From: CAWCDJ01 sp963796675
Lineage (GTDB): Bacteria > Acidobacteriota > Terriglobia > Bryobacterales > Bryobacteraceae
Length of the DNA: 64,000 nt
Assembly: GCA_963796675.1 (NCBI GenBank)
Contig: CAWCMS010000011.1
Span: 1 to 64,000, forward strand
Direction: 5' to 3'
Shown: in pieces, positions 8,609 to 16,581 of the stretch
Position numbering within the stretch: position 1 is the stretch's first letter
Layout of the letters: each line of letters begins with the position of its first letter
Notes under the pieces: model-generated
Told to the model about the DNA's origin: nothing
What the model saw: only the letters and a program-made list of their open reading frames with translations
Databases searched by the model: none
Program-made: the position numbers and the translations under genes

Positions 8609-9679
8609 CTACCGGACCTCTTCGGGATGGAAGACCAGGTCGCGGTCGAGTACCATTTCGACGTGAGTCCCCGGCTTCAGCACCACGTCCTGGTTGCGCG
8701 AAAGCAGCACTCCGGCGAGCGCCCCCGCGGCGCCGCCGACGCCCGCTCCGGGTAAGCCATGGGTGATGGCGCCGATGGTCGCGCCCATGCCGGCGCCCGC
8801 CATCACGGCACGCGGATCGGCCGCCTTGCCGTTGCCTTCGACTTTGCCCTCGTCTCCGGGCGGCCGCGCGTGGAAGTCACGCGAAACGCCGTTCGGCAGA
8901 ATGAGTGAATCGAAGCGGATGAACAGCTCGCCCTTACCGGAGACCTTGCCGGCCTTCTTGACATGCGTGACCGTGCCCGCGACATCGCTGCCGCGCGGGA
9001 TGACCACGCGGCCCTCCACCGCTACCGGCACCGAGGTACGCAGGTAGACGCGGTCGCCGTCCCTGGCATGCTTGGTGCTGACCTCGTTCACGAGTTCGAG
9101 CAGCACGCGCGTGCCCGTCCGCACCGTGAGGTCCGGCGGAACACCGGGCTCGGGGCGCTTAGCCAACGCCGGAGGCGGAGTGTCCCTTGGCGGCAGCGGC
9201 GGACGCTGCTCTACTACAGGCCATGCGGTGCCCTCGCGGCGATAGACCAGGCGGCCTTCCACTTCCGATCCGCGCCGCACGATCTGCCGGGTGATCGTCA
9301 GCGTGTTGTGATCCCGCGCGAACTGCCAGCGGTCCATGACGGTGAAGCTCTGCGGGCCCGAGACCTGCGTATTGACCAGCAGCGCCGAGCCTTCCCACTT
9401 CACCACGGAGTCGCGCGTCTCCTCGCCGAAGCGTTTGCGCGTCTCGCTGCCATCGAGTGCGTACGACCATTCGCCGCCCGGTGAAGAGCAGCGGATTCCC
9501 GCCTCGCCCTGCGAGATAGTGAGGGTGGTATCGACCGGTTCCACAGCGGCGGTGTTGCTCGCGGAGCGGTCGAGAGTCCATTTACCGGAGAAGTCGCGGT
9601 CGGGATCGGTGGCGGCCAGCAGGACTGCCAGGCAGGAAAAAGCCACCCAAACCAGCTTCGCAGGAAGGAACCTGCTCAT
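8609..9679 (-). CDS. Exported protein with a glycine-rich, VirB10/TrbI-like C-terminal region
   Basis: A 356-residue protein with an N-terminal signal or anchor (residues 1-23, hydrophobic to AVLLAATD). Residues about 28-150 form a beta-rich region of lipocalin-like length (DFSGKWTLDRSAS). Residues about 175-350 contain VVIPRGSDVAGTVTHVKKAG, reminiscent of the TrbI/VirB10 beta-barrel fold. A Gly/Ala stretch (GAGMGATIGAITHGLPG) typical of glycine zippers follows. It is probably a periplasmic or outer-membrane-associated protein. No secretion genes lie beside it, so a conjugation role is not supported. It is convergent with the 73-residue gene, with 3 bases between the stops. Confidence 0.7.
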   Translation of the reverse strand: MSRFLPAKLVWVAFSCLAVLLAATDPDRDFSGKWTLDRSASNTAAVEPVDTTLTISQGEAGIRCSSPGGEWSYALDGSETRKRFGEETRDSVVKWEGSALLVNTQVSGPQSFTVMDRWQFARDHNTLTITRQIVRRGSEVEGRLVYRREGTAWPVVEQRPPLPPRDTPPPALAKRPEPGVPPDLTVRTGTRVLLELVNEVSTKHARDGDRVYLRTSVPVAVEGRVVIPRGSDVAGTVTHVKKAGKVSGKGELFIRFDSLILPNGVSRDFHARPPGDEGKVEGNGKAADPRAVMAGAGMGATIGAITHGLPGAGVGGAAGALAGVLLSRNQDVVLKPGTHVEMVLDRDLVFHPEEVR

Positions 9680-9714
9680 GGCCGAAGCTTAGCACATTCC
9701 ACTGATGAAAAACC

Positions 9715-9736
9715 GGGCAGGCGCGGTGGCCTGCCC
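9715..9736. repeat. Intergenic hairpin of the GGCAGGC type (REP-like)
   Basis: A perfect 8-bp stem GGGCAGGC / GCCTGCCC with a 6-base loop lies between two leftward genes. A closely similar but longer palindrome occurs at 63760-63789, suggesting a dispersed intergenic repeat rather than a local terminator; no T-run follows in the leftward direction. Confidence 0.5.
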
Positions 9737-9740
9737 CACT

Positions 9741-10538
9741 TTACTTCTTTCGAATCAAAATCTTACCGTTGAAAGTACTGAACGATGCCTCGGCGCCGCC
9801 GCCGTTGATCGTACCGGTAATCACGCGTTCCACCCGCACCCGGTAACGGCCCTCGGAGGTCCGCTCCGTGAGGTTCGATCCGGGGGTTAGCTTCATGTCG
9901 AAATCGCTGTAGATCTCACCCTGATTGGCGCGCAGCTTCAGGTTCGCCTTGAAATCGGCCGGCAGCGTGACGTCGATATCGCCGTTGAACGAGCTGAACG
10001 ACATCGGCTTGCCGGTGTCCACGCGGTCCATCACCACCACCACCTTGCCATTATGCGAATCCGCCAGCACCGTACCCGAGACGTTGATCAGGTTCACCCG
10101 CCCGTTGGTGGTCGAAGCATCGATCTCGCCGTGAACCCCCTCCGCCGAGATGCTTCCGTTGGTCGACTTCAGCCTGAGCGACGTGTTCACCGGAACTGTG
10201 ATGATCAGGCTGACCCCTGGATTGCTGCGCGCCCGCACGGTCACCGTATTGTCTTCCTCCTCCACTTCGAGGCCGCCCGGCGGCACGTCGATGCGGCGCA
10301 GTCCGTCGTAGCTGCGGCCCCGGTCGTGATCTCCGCGGTTGCCGGAGGTCTCGACGATCACCTCGTTGCCACTGTACGTCTTCACCGTGATGGAGCCGTT
10401 GGTGAGGGCTGCATCCACCAGACGCGGCCGGGAGCTGTTGCGGGCCGGCACCACCACGCGGTCCACCGAAACTTCCTGGGCGCCTGCCAGAGCGCACACC
10501 GTAATTGCCATGCCCGCGAGGGCAAAATATCTCTTCAT
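9741..10538 (-). CDS. Exported DUF4097 beta-repeat protein (second copy)
   Basis: A 265-residue protein with a signal peptide (MKRYFALAGMAITVCALAGA). A DUF4097/putative-adhesin-like domain follows, built of short repeats in which each strand ends in a Gly or Asn turn: TNGSITVKTYSG, KSTNGSISAEG, TTNGRVNLINVSG, SFNGDIDVTLP, STFNGKILIRK. This predicts a right-handed beta-helix on the cell surface or in the periplasm. It is the last gene of the sigma/anti-sigma unit, 12 bases after the first DUF4097 gene, and is probably a paralogue of it. Function in this family is not established. Confidence 0.82.
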   Translation of the reverse strand: MKRYFALAGMAITVCALAGAQEVSVDRVVVPARNSSRPRLVDAALTNGSITVKTYSGNEVIVETSGNRGDHDRGRSYDGLRRIDVPPGGLEVEEEDNTVTVRARSNPGVSLIITVPVNTSLRLKSTNGSISAEGVHGEIDASTTNGRVNLINVSGTVLADSHNGKVVVVMDRVDTGKPMSFSSFNGDIDVTLPADFKANLKLRANQGEIYSDFDMKLTPGSNLTERTSEGRYRVRVERVITGTINGGGAEASFSTFNGKILIRKK

Positions 10539-10550
10539 GGTATGAGTCCT

Positions 10551-11420
10551 CTATAGAGCCTTCGAGTACAGCAGAATTTCTCCGTTCAAGGTGTCGAACG
10601 TCAGTTCCGGACCGCCGCTGCCGATCCGGCCCGAGAGCCGCCTACGGTCCGAGCGGTAGATCCAGCGGCCTTGGCCGTCGCTCCCTCCCGATACCTGGGT
10701 GGGGCGCGAAGCCACCTCGAAATCCGTGTAGATGCCGCCGTTCAGCGTGTGGAAGTTGACGTCGGCGTTCAGCCCCGGCTGGAAATGCACCTCCAGCTTT
10801 CCGTTCAGCGTGTGGAACTCCGAGGGCTTCGCCGGATTGCGGCTGAACGAAACCTTCACCGGTCCATTGAGCGTTCGCACCGTGCCCGATCCGCCGACTT
10901 GGTCCATCTCGATTCCGCCGTTCAGCCCGTGGATGTCGTAATCGCCCGTGGTCTTCGATAGCACGATGTCGCCGTTGTTCACCGTCTTGAGAATCACCTC
11001 GGCCGCCGCCGGAACCTGGATGTCGTAGTCGAAGGAGACGCGATAACCGTAATAATCGTCGCCGCGGTAGTTGTTGCCGTTGCCCGAACGGAAAGGACCA
11101 TCCACGTAGAGGCGGACAAAGTTGCCTTCCTGCGAGATATCGAGCCGCACATCCCGCTTGGCCGATTCCAGCGCCTCCCGCGAATCGGCGCCGGTGCGCC
11201 TTTCGACCTTCACCTGAATCTCGTTGCCCGCGTAGCCGGTAACGTGGATATAGCCGTTGACGTTGTCCACGAGCAGCTTTTGCGGGCCCGAGCCCGTGGT
11301 GACGTTGAAGGACCGCTGGATGGTCTCTTGCTGCTGCTCCCGCCAGTCCCGGTCGCCGTGCCGTTGGGCCGATACGAGCAGCGGTACCGCGGCTATCGTC
11401 AGTAACAGTCGTGCCTTCAT
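10551..11420 (-). CDS. Exported DUF4097 beta-repeat protein (first copy)
   Basis: A 289-residue protein beginning with a signal peptide (MKARLLLTIAAVPLLVSA). The rest is a beta-helix-like repeat domain with recurring LNG turns: HGLNGGIEMDQ, RTLNGPVKVSF, HTLNGKLEVHF, HTLNGGIYTDF, DTLNGEILLYS, about 18-24 residues apart. The start at 11420 overlaps the stop of the anti-sigma gene as ATGA, implying translational coupling. A frame open much further upstream is just an extension through the anti-sigma gene and is not used. It is probably an envelope protein controlled by the sigma factor two genes upstream. Confidence 0.85.
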   Translation of the reverse strand: MKARLLLTIAAVPLLVSAQRHGDRDWREQQQETIQRSFNVTTGSGPQKLLVDNVNGYIHVTGYAGNEIQVKVERRTGADSREALESAKRDVRLDISQEGNFVRLYVDGPFRSGNGNNYRGDDYYGYRVSFDYDIQVPAAAEVILKTVNNGDIVLSKTTGDYDIHGLNGGIEMDQVGGSGTVRTLNGPVKVSFSRNPAKPSEFHTLNGKLEVHFQPGLNADVNFHTLNGGIYTDFEVASRPTQVSGGSDGQGRWIYRSDRRRLSGRIGSGGPELTFDTLNGEILLYSKAL

Positions 11421-12244
11421 TGAGCGCCTCCTAGTTTTTCCGCCGCCGAAACGGCCCGCTGACGTACTTCCGGATCCGCGTTCTTGTCCTGGGCGAGCTT
11501 CTGGAGCGCACCCACGGCATTTTTGTCGTTCAACTGCGCGAGTAAATCGATGAGGGCCACCTGCACCAGCGCGGAATCCTGCGTGGCGAGCGAGTCGGCC
11601 ACGGCGCGCCGCACCGCCGGATCGCCCGCGAATTTCGCCAGCGCATCCACCGCCGAAAGCCGCACGTTCACGTTCGAATCGTGATTGACCGCGTGCAGCA
11701 GCGCCTGCTGCACTTGCTGGTCGGGCTGCGCGATCTGGTAGCTGTAGGTGACGCCGCGCAGCCGCGCGCTGGGCGATTGCTGCTGCAGCATCGAAAGCGC
11801 TACCAGTTGTCGCAGGTTCTCCACCTGACCCTGCAGCTGCGCCATCTCCTGGCTCGAATCGGGAGCATGCGTGCGGAACACGAGCTTTCCGCCCGCCGTG
11901 CCGATCGCCAGCAGCAGTGCCGCCATGGCCGCCTGCCACGCCGGATGCGCCGGCCACCAGCCGCTCCAGAAACTCCGCCGCGTGGGCGCCGTCTGCCTGC
12001 GCTGCCCTTCCTGCAGCCCTTCCTGGTACGCGTGCAGCGTCTCCAGGAACCTCGATCGCATCGCCTGGCTCGGCTCCGGTTCCTGCATGGCTTCCATACC
12101 TCTCCAAACTGCTCCCAGCTCGGCCATCTCCCCGCGGCAGGCCGAGCAGGTTTCCAAATGCTCGAGAACTTTCTCGCGCGTCACGGGGTCGAGCCGCCCC
12201 GCCAGGCACGCCGGAAAATGTTCGCGGATCCGCTCGCAGATCAT
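11417..12244 (-). CDS. Membrane anti-sigma factor with zinc finger and HEAT repeats
   Basis: A 275-residue protein that should bind and inhibit the ECF sigma factor encoded just upstream. Residues 1-45 form a ZAS-type anti-sigma domain with Cys3, His29, Cys33 and Cys36 (HLETCSAC). One membrane span lies at about 105-123 (AWQAAMAALLLAIGTAGGKL). A periplasmic coiled region follows (SQEMAQLQGQVENLRQLVAL), then HEAT-like repeats (NVNVRLSAVDALAKFAGDPA, SALVQVALIDLLAQLND, EVRQRAVSAAEKLG). The periplasmic HEAT part is the likely sensor. The start at 12244 overlaps the sigma stop as ATGA. Confidence 0.87.
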   Translation of the reverse strand: MICERIREHFPACLAGRLDPVTREKVLEHLETCSACRGEMAELGAVWRGMEAMQEPEPSQAMRSRFLETLHAYQEGLQEGQRRQTAPTRRSFWSGWWPAHPAWQAAMAALLLAIGTAGGKLVFRTHAPDSSQEMAQLQGQVENLRQLVALSMLQQQSPSARLRGVTYSYQIAQPDQQVQQALLHAVNHDSNVNVRLSAVDALAKFAGDPAVRRAVADSLATQDSALVQVALIDLLAQLNDKNAVGALQKLAQDKNADPEVRQRAVSAAEKLGGAQ

Positions 12245-12786
12245 GCCCGTTCGCCTCCCAGGGCGAAGAACCGGTCGCCCAGTTCGCGCAGCGCGCGGTA
12301 GACCCGTACCTTGACCGTCCCGGTCTCGCATTTCAGAACCGAAGCGATCTCGTCATACTTCAGATCCAGATACCGGCTCATCACGAGCACCTCTCTCTTC
12401 TCCCGCGGCAGATCGGCCAGAGCCCGGCGGAGCAGCGCGGTTTCCTGCTTGTTTTGATACTGGCGGTCGGGCGCCACGTCGGGCGCAGTCAGTTCCAGTG
12501 CCTCCTCGGGAAGCCCCACCTCCGCCTTCCGCTTACCCGCCTGGTCCAGGAACAGGTTTCGCGCAATCTGGTACATCCACGCGCGGAACGAAGTCTCCGG
12601 CTGATAACTCTGGCGGTACTTCAGGATGCGGAAGAACACCTCCTGCACCAGGTCCTCGCTGGCCGCGCGGTTGGCGGTCAGATGCATGAAGTAGCGGAAG
12701 AGCGCCCGGCTGTGCCGGTCGAAGAGAACTTCAAGTCTCTCGACCTTACCGGAGCGGACCTCCTGCATCGCCTGTTCGTCTTCCAC
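12241..12786 (-). CDS. ECF-family RNA polymerase sigma factor
   Basis: A 181-residue sigma-70 family protein of ECF type. Region 2 spans about 20-90 (DLVQEVFFRILKYRQSY, SFRAWMYQIARNLFLD). Region 4 spans about 120-175 (EKREVLVMSRYLDLKYDEIA, TGTVKVRVYRALREL, the -35-binding helix-turn-helix). Region 3 is absent, as expected for ECF factors. It is the first gene of a four-gene leftward unit with an anti-sigma factor and two DUF4097 proteins, so it probably controls an envelope response and its own operon. Confidence 0.93.
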   Translation of the reverse strand: MEDEQAMQEVRSGKVERLEVLFDRHSRALFRYFMHLTANRAASEDLVQEVFFRILKYRQSYQPETSFRAWMYQIARNLFLDQAGKRKAEVGLPEEALELTAPDVAPDRQYQNKQETALLRRALADLPREKREVLVMSRYLDLKYDEIASVLKCETGTVKVRVYRALRELGDRFFALGGERA

Positions 12787-12827
12787 GTTTCTCCGTTTCG
12801 TTATGCAATACCGCCGGGAGCGAAAAA

Positions 12828-12840
12828 GGTTACGAATTCC
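12828..12840 (-). promoter_or_regulatory. Possible ECF-type -35 element upstream of the sigma gene
   Basis: Read leftward, GGAATTCGTAACC contains GGAA and the AAC core often found in ECF -35 elements, 42 bases before the sigma start. A matching -10 is not clear. This is a weak indication of autoregulation. Confidence 0.25.
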
Positions 12841-12899
12841 CCGACCAACGATCGTAAGCCTTTTTTCGAGCGCGGTTTGCCAATGCCATACTGGGAGCG

Positions 12900-13676
12900 G
12901 TGACGTACCAGACCGTGGCAGATAACCTTCGCGAATCCTTCCGGGTGATCGCCGGAAGCCGGCCCTCCGGCGAAGTGCGGGAACTCCAGGGAGTCAGTAT
13001 CGCGTCCGCCTCGGTCACCTTCCAGATGTTCAACGCGTCCTTCCTGAGTGCGCCGGTTTCGAGCGAGGCCGAACTCGCCCAGCGTATCCTGCTCGCGGCA
13101 TTGCACTTCCAGACGCGCGGCCAGGAATGGGCCTGCTGGGTTTGCGAAGACTGGATGGACCCGCGGACCCGCCGCCGCTCCCGCGGCCTCTTCTCGAAAA
13201 ACGGCCTCCGCCACTCCGTCACCCTGCCCGGCATGGTGGCCGAGCGCATCCTGCCGCCTGCGAAGCCCCTGCCGCCCCTCGACGTGCGCCGCGTCTGCGA
13301 CCCGGCAACACGCGAGGCCTTCTGCTCCATCGGCTCCATCTGCTTCCACGTGCCGCCCTCCTGGTTCCGCGAGGTCTTCAATAGCGAAACGGTCTGGGAT
13401 CCCTTCGCCGCTTATGTGGGATACGCGGAGGGCCAGCCGGTTTCGACCGCCGCGATCGTGATGGGGAGCGGAGTGGCCGGTGTCTACAACGTGGCAACAC
13501 TACCCGGCTACCAGCGCAAGGGCTACGGCGAGGTGGTGATGCGTTACGCCCTGGAGGACGCCCGCCGGAATCACGGCATCGAGCGGACCATCCTGCAATC
13601 CACGCCCGCCGGGCTCCGGCTCTACGAACGCATGGGGTACCACACGATCACTACCGTGGCGGTCTATTCCACCTGA
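12900..13676 (+). CDS. GNAT-family N-acetyltransferase
   Basis: A 258-residue protein whose C-terminal half (about 155-258) is a GNAT acetyl-CoA-binding domain. It shows VAGVYNVATLPGYQRKGYGE, containing the QRKGYG pyrophosphate-binding loop, and the terminal RLYERMGYH. The N-terminal half (about 1-150) is a second, diverged domain with Trp and Cys clusters (EWACWVCEDW) that I do not recognise. The start is GTG at 12900 behind GGGAGC. The target of acetylation is unknown. Its last 13 bases overlap the 3' end of hutH on the other strand. Confidence 0.82.
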   Translation: MTYQTVADNLRESFRVIAGSRPSGEVRELQGVSIASASVTFQMFNASFLSAPVSSEAELAQRILLAALHFQTRGQEWACWVCEDWMDPRTRRRSRGLFSKNGLRHSVTLPGMVAERILPPAKPLPPLDVRRVCDPATREAFCSIGSICFHVPPSWFREVFNSETVWDPFAAYVGYAEGQPVSTAAIVMGSGVAGVYNVATLPGYQRKGYGEVVMRYALEDARRNHGIERTILQSTPAGLRLYERMGYHTITTVAVYST

Positions 13677-15163
13677 AGGCCGCCCGCCGCGATCAGCCTC
13701 TCAATGGCGGCGATATCGCGGTAGAACGCCCGGTCGCCCTGAATCGCAGGCGAAACCTGGCGGATCCGTGCGCGTACGCCCTCGAGTGCCGGACTGCTTC
13801 TGAGCGGCGCCAGCAGGTCGAGCGCGCGGGCCGCCGCCAGTGCTTCGATCGCCAGGACGTTGCGCGTGTTGCGGACCACCCTCTGGAGCTTCACCGCCGA
13901 GGTCATCCCCATGCTGACGAAGTCTTCCTTGTTGCCGCTGGTGGTGATCGAGCCGGTCGAGGCCGGGTGCGCCAGCACGCGATTTTCAGCCACCAGGCTC
14001 GCGGCCGTGACCTGCGTCATCATCAGGCCCGATTCCAGTCCCGCATGTCCCGCGAGGAACGGCGGCAGCTCTTCGTTCAGCGCCGGATTCACCAGACGGT
14101 CCACACGACGCTCCGAAATGCCGGCCAGCGCGGAGAGCGCAATCGCCAGAAAATCCAGTTGGAACGCCAGCGGCTCGCCGTGAAAGTTGCCACCCGAAAG
14201 AATCCCGTCGTCAAAGACCAGCGGATTGTCGGTAGCGGAGTTCAGCTCGATTTCGAAGACCCGCCGCGCCTCGCTCAGAGCGTCCCGCACCGCGCCGTGG
14301 ACCTGCGGGGCGCAGCGAAGCGAATAGGCATCCTGCACGCGGCGGCAGGTGATGTGCGACTGGCGGATTTCGCTGCCTTCGAGCAGGTCGCGCAAGCGTC
14401 GCGCGCTTTCGAGTTGCCCCGTTTGCGGGCGCGCCCTGTGGATGCGCTCGTCGAAGGCTCGCGGCGTGCCGCGCAAGGCGTCGAGCGTGAGGGCGCAGAC
14501 CACCTCGGCGGCATCGGCCAGGCGCGCGGCGGCTTCGAACTCCAGGCAGCCGATTGCCAGCATCGCTTGCGTGCCGTTGATCAGGCTGATGCCTTCCTTG
14601 GGATGCAGGTCGATGGCTTCGATGCCCGCGCGGCGGAGCGCTTCCCCGCCCGGCAGCACCGCGCCTTCGAATTCCGCCTCGCCCTCGCCGATCAGCACCA
14701 GGGCCATGTGGGCTAGCGGCGCGAGATCGCCCGACGCCCCTACGCTGCCCTGCGACGGCACCACCGGAGTCACGCCGCGGTTGAGCAATTCGCACAGCCT
14801 CCCGGCTACCAGCGGCCGTATGCCCGAAAACCCGATGGCCAGCACGTTGGCGCGGATCAGCATCATGGCCCGCACCACCTCGCGCGCCAGCGGTTCCCCG
14901 ACGCCCGCGGCATGCGAGCGGATCACGTTCCGTTGCAGTTGATCGAGGTCTTCCCGCGGAATGCGGACATCGGCCAGCAGCCCCACTCCGGTATTGACCG
15001 CGTAGATCGCCTCTTCGCCCGACGCCAGGCGTTCCACCAATGCCCGCGAAACCTCCATGCGGGCCGCGGCTTCAGGAGCCAGCGAGACCTGCGATGCCGT
15101 GGCTCGCGCGACCGCACACGTTTCCTCCACGGAAAGGTGCAGGCCGTCGAGCGAAAGGGTCAT
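13664..15163 (-). CDS. hutH: Histidine ammonia-lyase
   Basis: A 499-residue enzyme converting L-histidine to urocanate and ammonia, the first step of histidine breakdown. The Ala143-Ser144-Gly145 triad in GSVGASGDLAPLAHMALVL forms the MIO cofactor. The catalytic Tyr53-like segment AIYAVNTGVG and the GNFHGEP and QVTAASLVAE motifs are present. Length and motifs fit HutH better than PAL/TAL. No other hut gene is nearby. Its start overlaps the purF stop by four bases (ATGA), an unusual placement in a purine operon. Confidence 0.9.
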   Translation of the reverse strand: MTLSLDGLHLSVEETCAVARATASQVSLAPEAAARMEVSRALVERLASGEEAIYAVNTGVGLLADVRIPREDLDQLQRNVIRSHAAGVGEPLAREVVRAMMLIRANVLAIGFSGIRPLVAGRLCELLNRGVTPVVPSQGSVGASGDLAPLAHMALVLIGEGEAEFEGAVLPGGEALRRAGIEAIDLHPKEGISLINGTQAMLAIGCLEFEAAARLADAAEVVCALTLDALRGTPRAFDERIHRARPQTGQLESARRLRDLLEGSEIRQSHITCRRVQDAYSLRCAPQVHGAVRDALSEARRVFEIELNSATDNPLVFDDGILSGGNFHGEPLAFQLDFLAIALSALAGISERRVDRLVNPALNEELPPFLAGHAGLESGLMMTQVTAASLVAENRVLAHPASTGSITTSGNKEDFVSMGMTSAVKLQRVVRNTRNVLAIEALAAARALDLLAPLRSSPALEGVRARIRQVSPAIQGDRAFYRDIAAIERLIAAGGLQVE

Positions 15164-16581
15164 CGTTCGCGCTTCTGGCGGGCAGTGATCAATTGCTCAA
15201 TATTGACGAGTTCAGTCGGATAGTCGCCGGTATAGCAGGCGTAGCAGTATTCGTGCTTCTGATCGTCGTCTACAGCCTTGCGCAACGAGGAAACCGAGAG
15301 GTAGCCGATCGAGTCGGCCTCCACGAAGCGGCGGATCTCTTCGGTGGTGTGGCTGGAGGCGATGAGTTCGCCCTTGGTCGGTGTATCTACGCCGTAGAAG
15401 CACGGCGAGACCGTGGGCGGGCAGGAGATCCGCAGGTGCACTTCGCGGGCTCCCGCCTGCCGCACCATGCGGACAATCTTGCGGCTGGTCGTGCCGCGCA
15501 CGATCGAATCGTCCACCAGGATCACGCGTTTGCCCTGCAGCAGGTAGCGCACCGGGTTGAGCTTGAGCTTGACTCCGAAATCGCGGATCGCCTGGGATGG
15601 TTCGATGAAGGTGCGGCCCACGTAGTGGTTGCGGATCAGCGCCTGCCGGTATGGGAGGCCCGATTCGTCGGCGTATCCGATGGCCGCGGCGACGCCCGAA
15701 TCCGGCACCGGCACGACGAGATCGGCATCCGCCGGGCACTCGCGCGCCAGCAGGCGTCCAAGCTTCTCGCGGGATTCTTCCACCGAGCGGCCGAACACGA
15801 TCGAATCCGGGCGCGCAAAGTAGACGTGTTCGAAGACGCATTGTGCGCGCGACTGTTCGGGCGCCCATCGCTCGCGCGTCATGCCCTCGGGTCCGACGAT
15901 GACCATCTCCCCGGGATCCACATCGTGCAGGTAAACGGCGCCGAGCAGATCGAAAGCACAGGTTTCCGAAGCGAACGCGAACGCCTTCCGGCCGCCCGAA
16001 ACTTCCATTTCTCCCACCGCCAGGGGGCGGAAGCCGTGCGGGTCGCGGGCCACGATGATGCGGTCCTGCGCCAGAAATACCAGGGAAAACGCGCCTTCGA
16101 GTTGCAGCAGCGCCTCCCTCAGCGCGCCCGCCAGCGTGCGCTCGGAAGAATGTGCCACCAGGTGCAGAATGACCTCGGTATCGCTCGAGGCCTGGAAGAT
16201 CGCGCCGCGGCGCTCCAGATGCGTGCGGAGTTCCGCGGCATTGGTGATGTTGCCGTTGTGCGCCACCGCCACGCGGCCTTTGTTGCAGGCCACCGAGAAG
16301 GGCTGCGCATTGAGCAGCACGGTATCTCCGGCGGTGGAGTAGCGGGTGTGCCCGATGGCCTTATCCCCGGGTAACGTTTTCAGCACGTCGCTGGTGAAGA
16401 TATCGGCCACGTGGCCCATCGCCTTGTGGGTGAAGATCTCCTCGCCGTTGGTGGTGCACATGCCGGCGCTCTCCTGCCCGCGATGCTGCAGCGCGTATAG
16501 CCCCAGGTATGCCAGTTTCGCTGCTTCCGGATGGCCGTATACGGCGACTACGCCGCACTCTTCGTGGAATTTATCGAACAT
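15160..16581 (-). CDS. purF: Amidophosphoribosyltransferase
   Basis: A 473-residue enzyme for the first committed step of purine synthesis (PRPP + glutamine to phosphoribosylamine). After a short propeptide, Cys9 (FHEECGVVAVYG) is the likely Ntn nucleophile of the glutaminase domain. The PRTase domain carries VILVDDSIVRGTTSRKIV. Cysteines at QCVFEHVYF, SPCFYGVD and EYCYACYTG match the four Fe-S ligands of the Bacillus-type enzyme. The start lies 11 bases inside the purL 3' end, and the stop overlaps hutH, so translation is coupled on both sides. Confidence 0.96.
   Translation of the reverse strand: MFDKFHEECGVVAVYGHPEAAKLAYLGLYALQHRGQESAGMCTTNGEEIFTHKAMGHVADIFTSDVLKTLPGDKAIGHTRYSTAGDTVLLNAQPFSVACNKGRVAVAHNGNITNAAELRTHLERRGAIFQASSDTEVILHLVAHSSERTLAGALREALLQLEGAFSLVFLAQDRIIVARDPHGFRPLAVGEMEVSGGRKAFAFASETCAFDLLGAVYLHDVDPGEMVIVGPEGMTRERWAPEQSRAQCVFEHVYFARPDSIVFGRSVEESREKLGRLLARECPADADLVVPVPDSGVAAAIGYADESGLPYRQALIRNHYVGRTFIEPSQAIRDFGVKLKLNPVRYLLQGKRVILVDDSIVRGTTSRKIVRMVRQAGAREVHLRISCPPTVSPCFYGVDTPTKGELIASSHTTEEIRRFVEADSIGYLSVSSLRKAVDDDQKHEYCYACYTGDYPTELVNIEQLITARQKRER

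Noticed and set aside
10551..12209. Single long frame joining the anti-sigma region with a DUF4097 protein
   Set aside because: The part upstream of 11420 is an out-of-frame reading of the anti-sigma gene; a signal peptide starts exactly at 11420, with an ATGA overlap.
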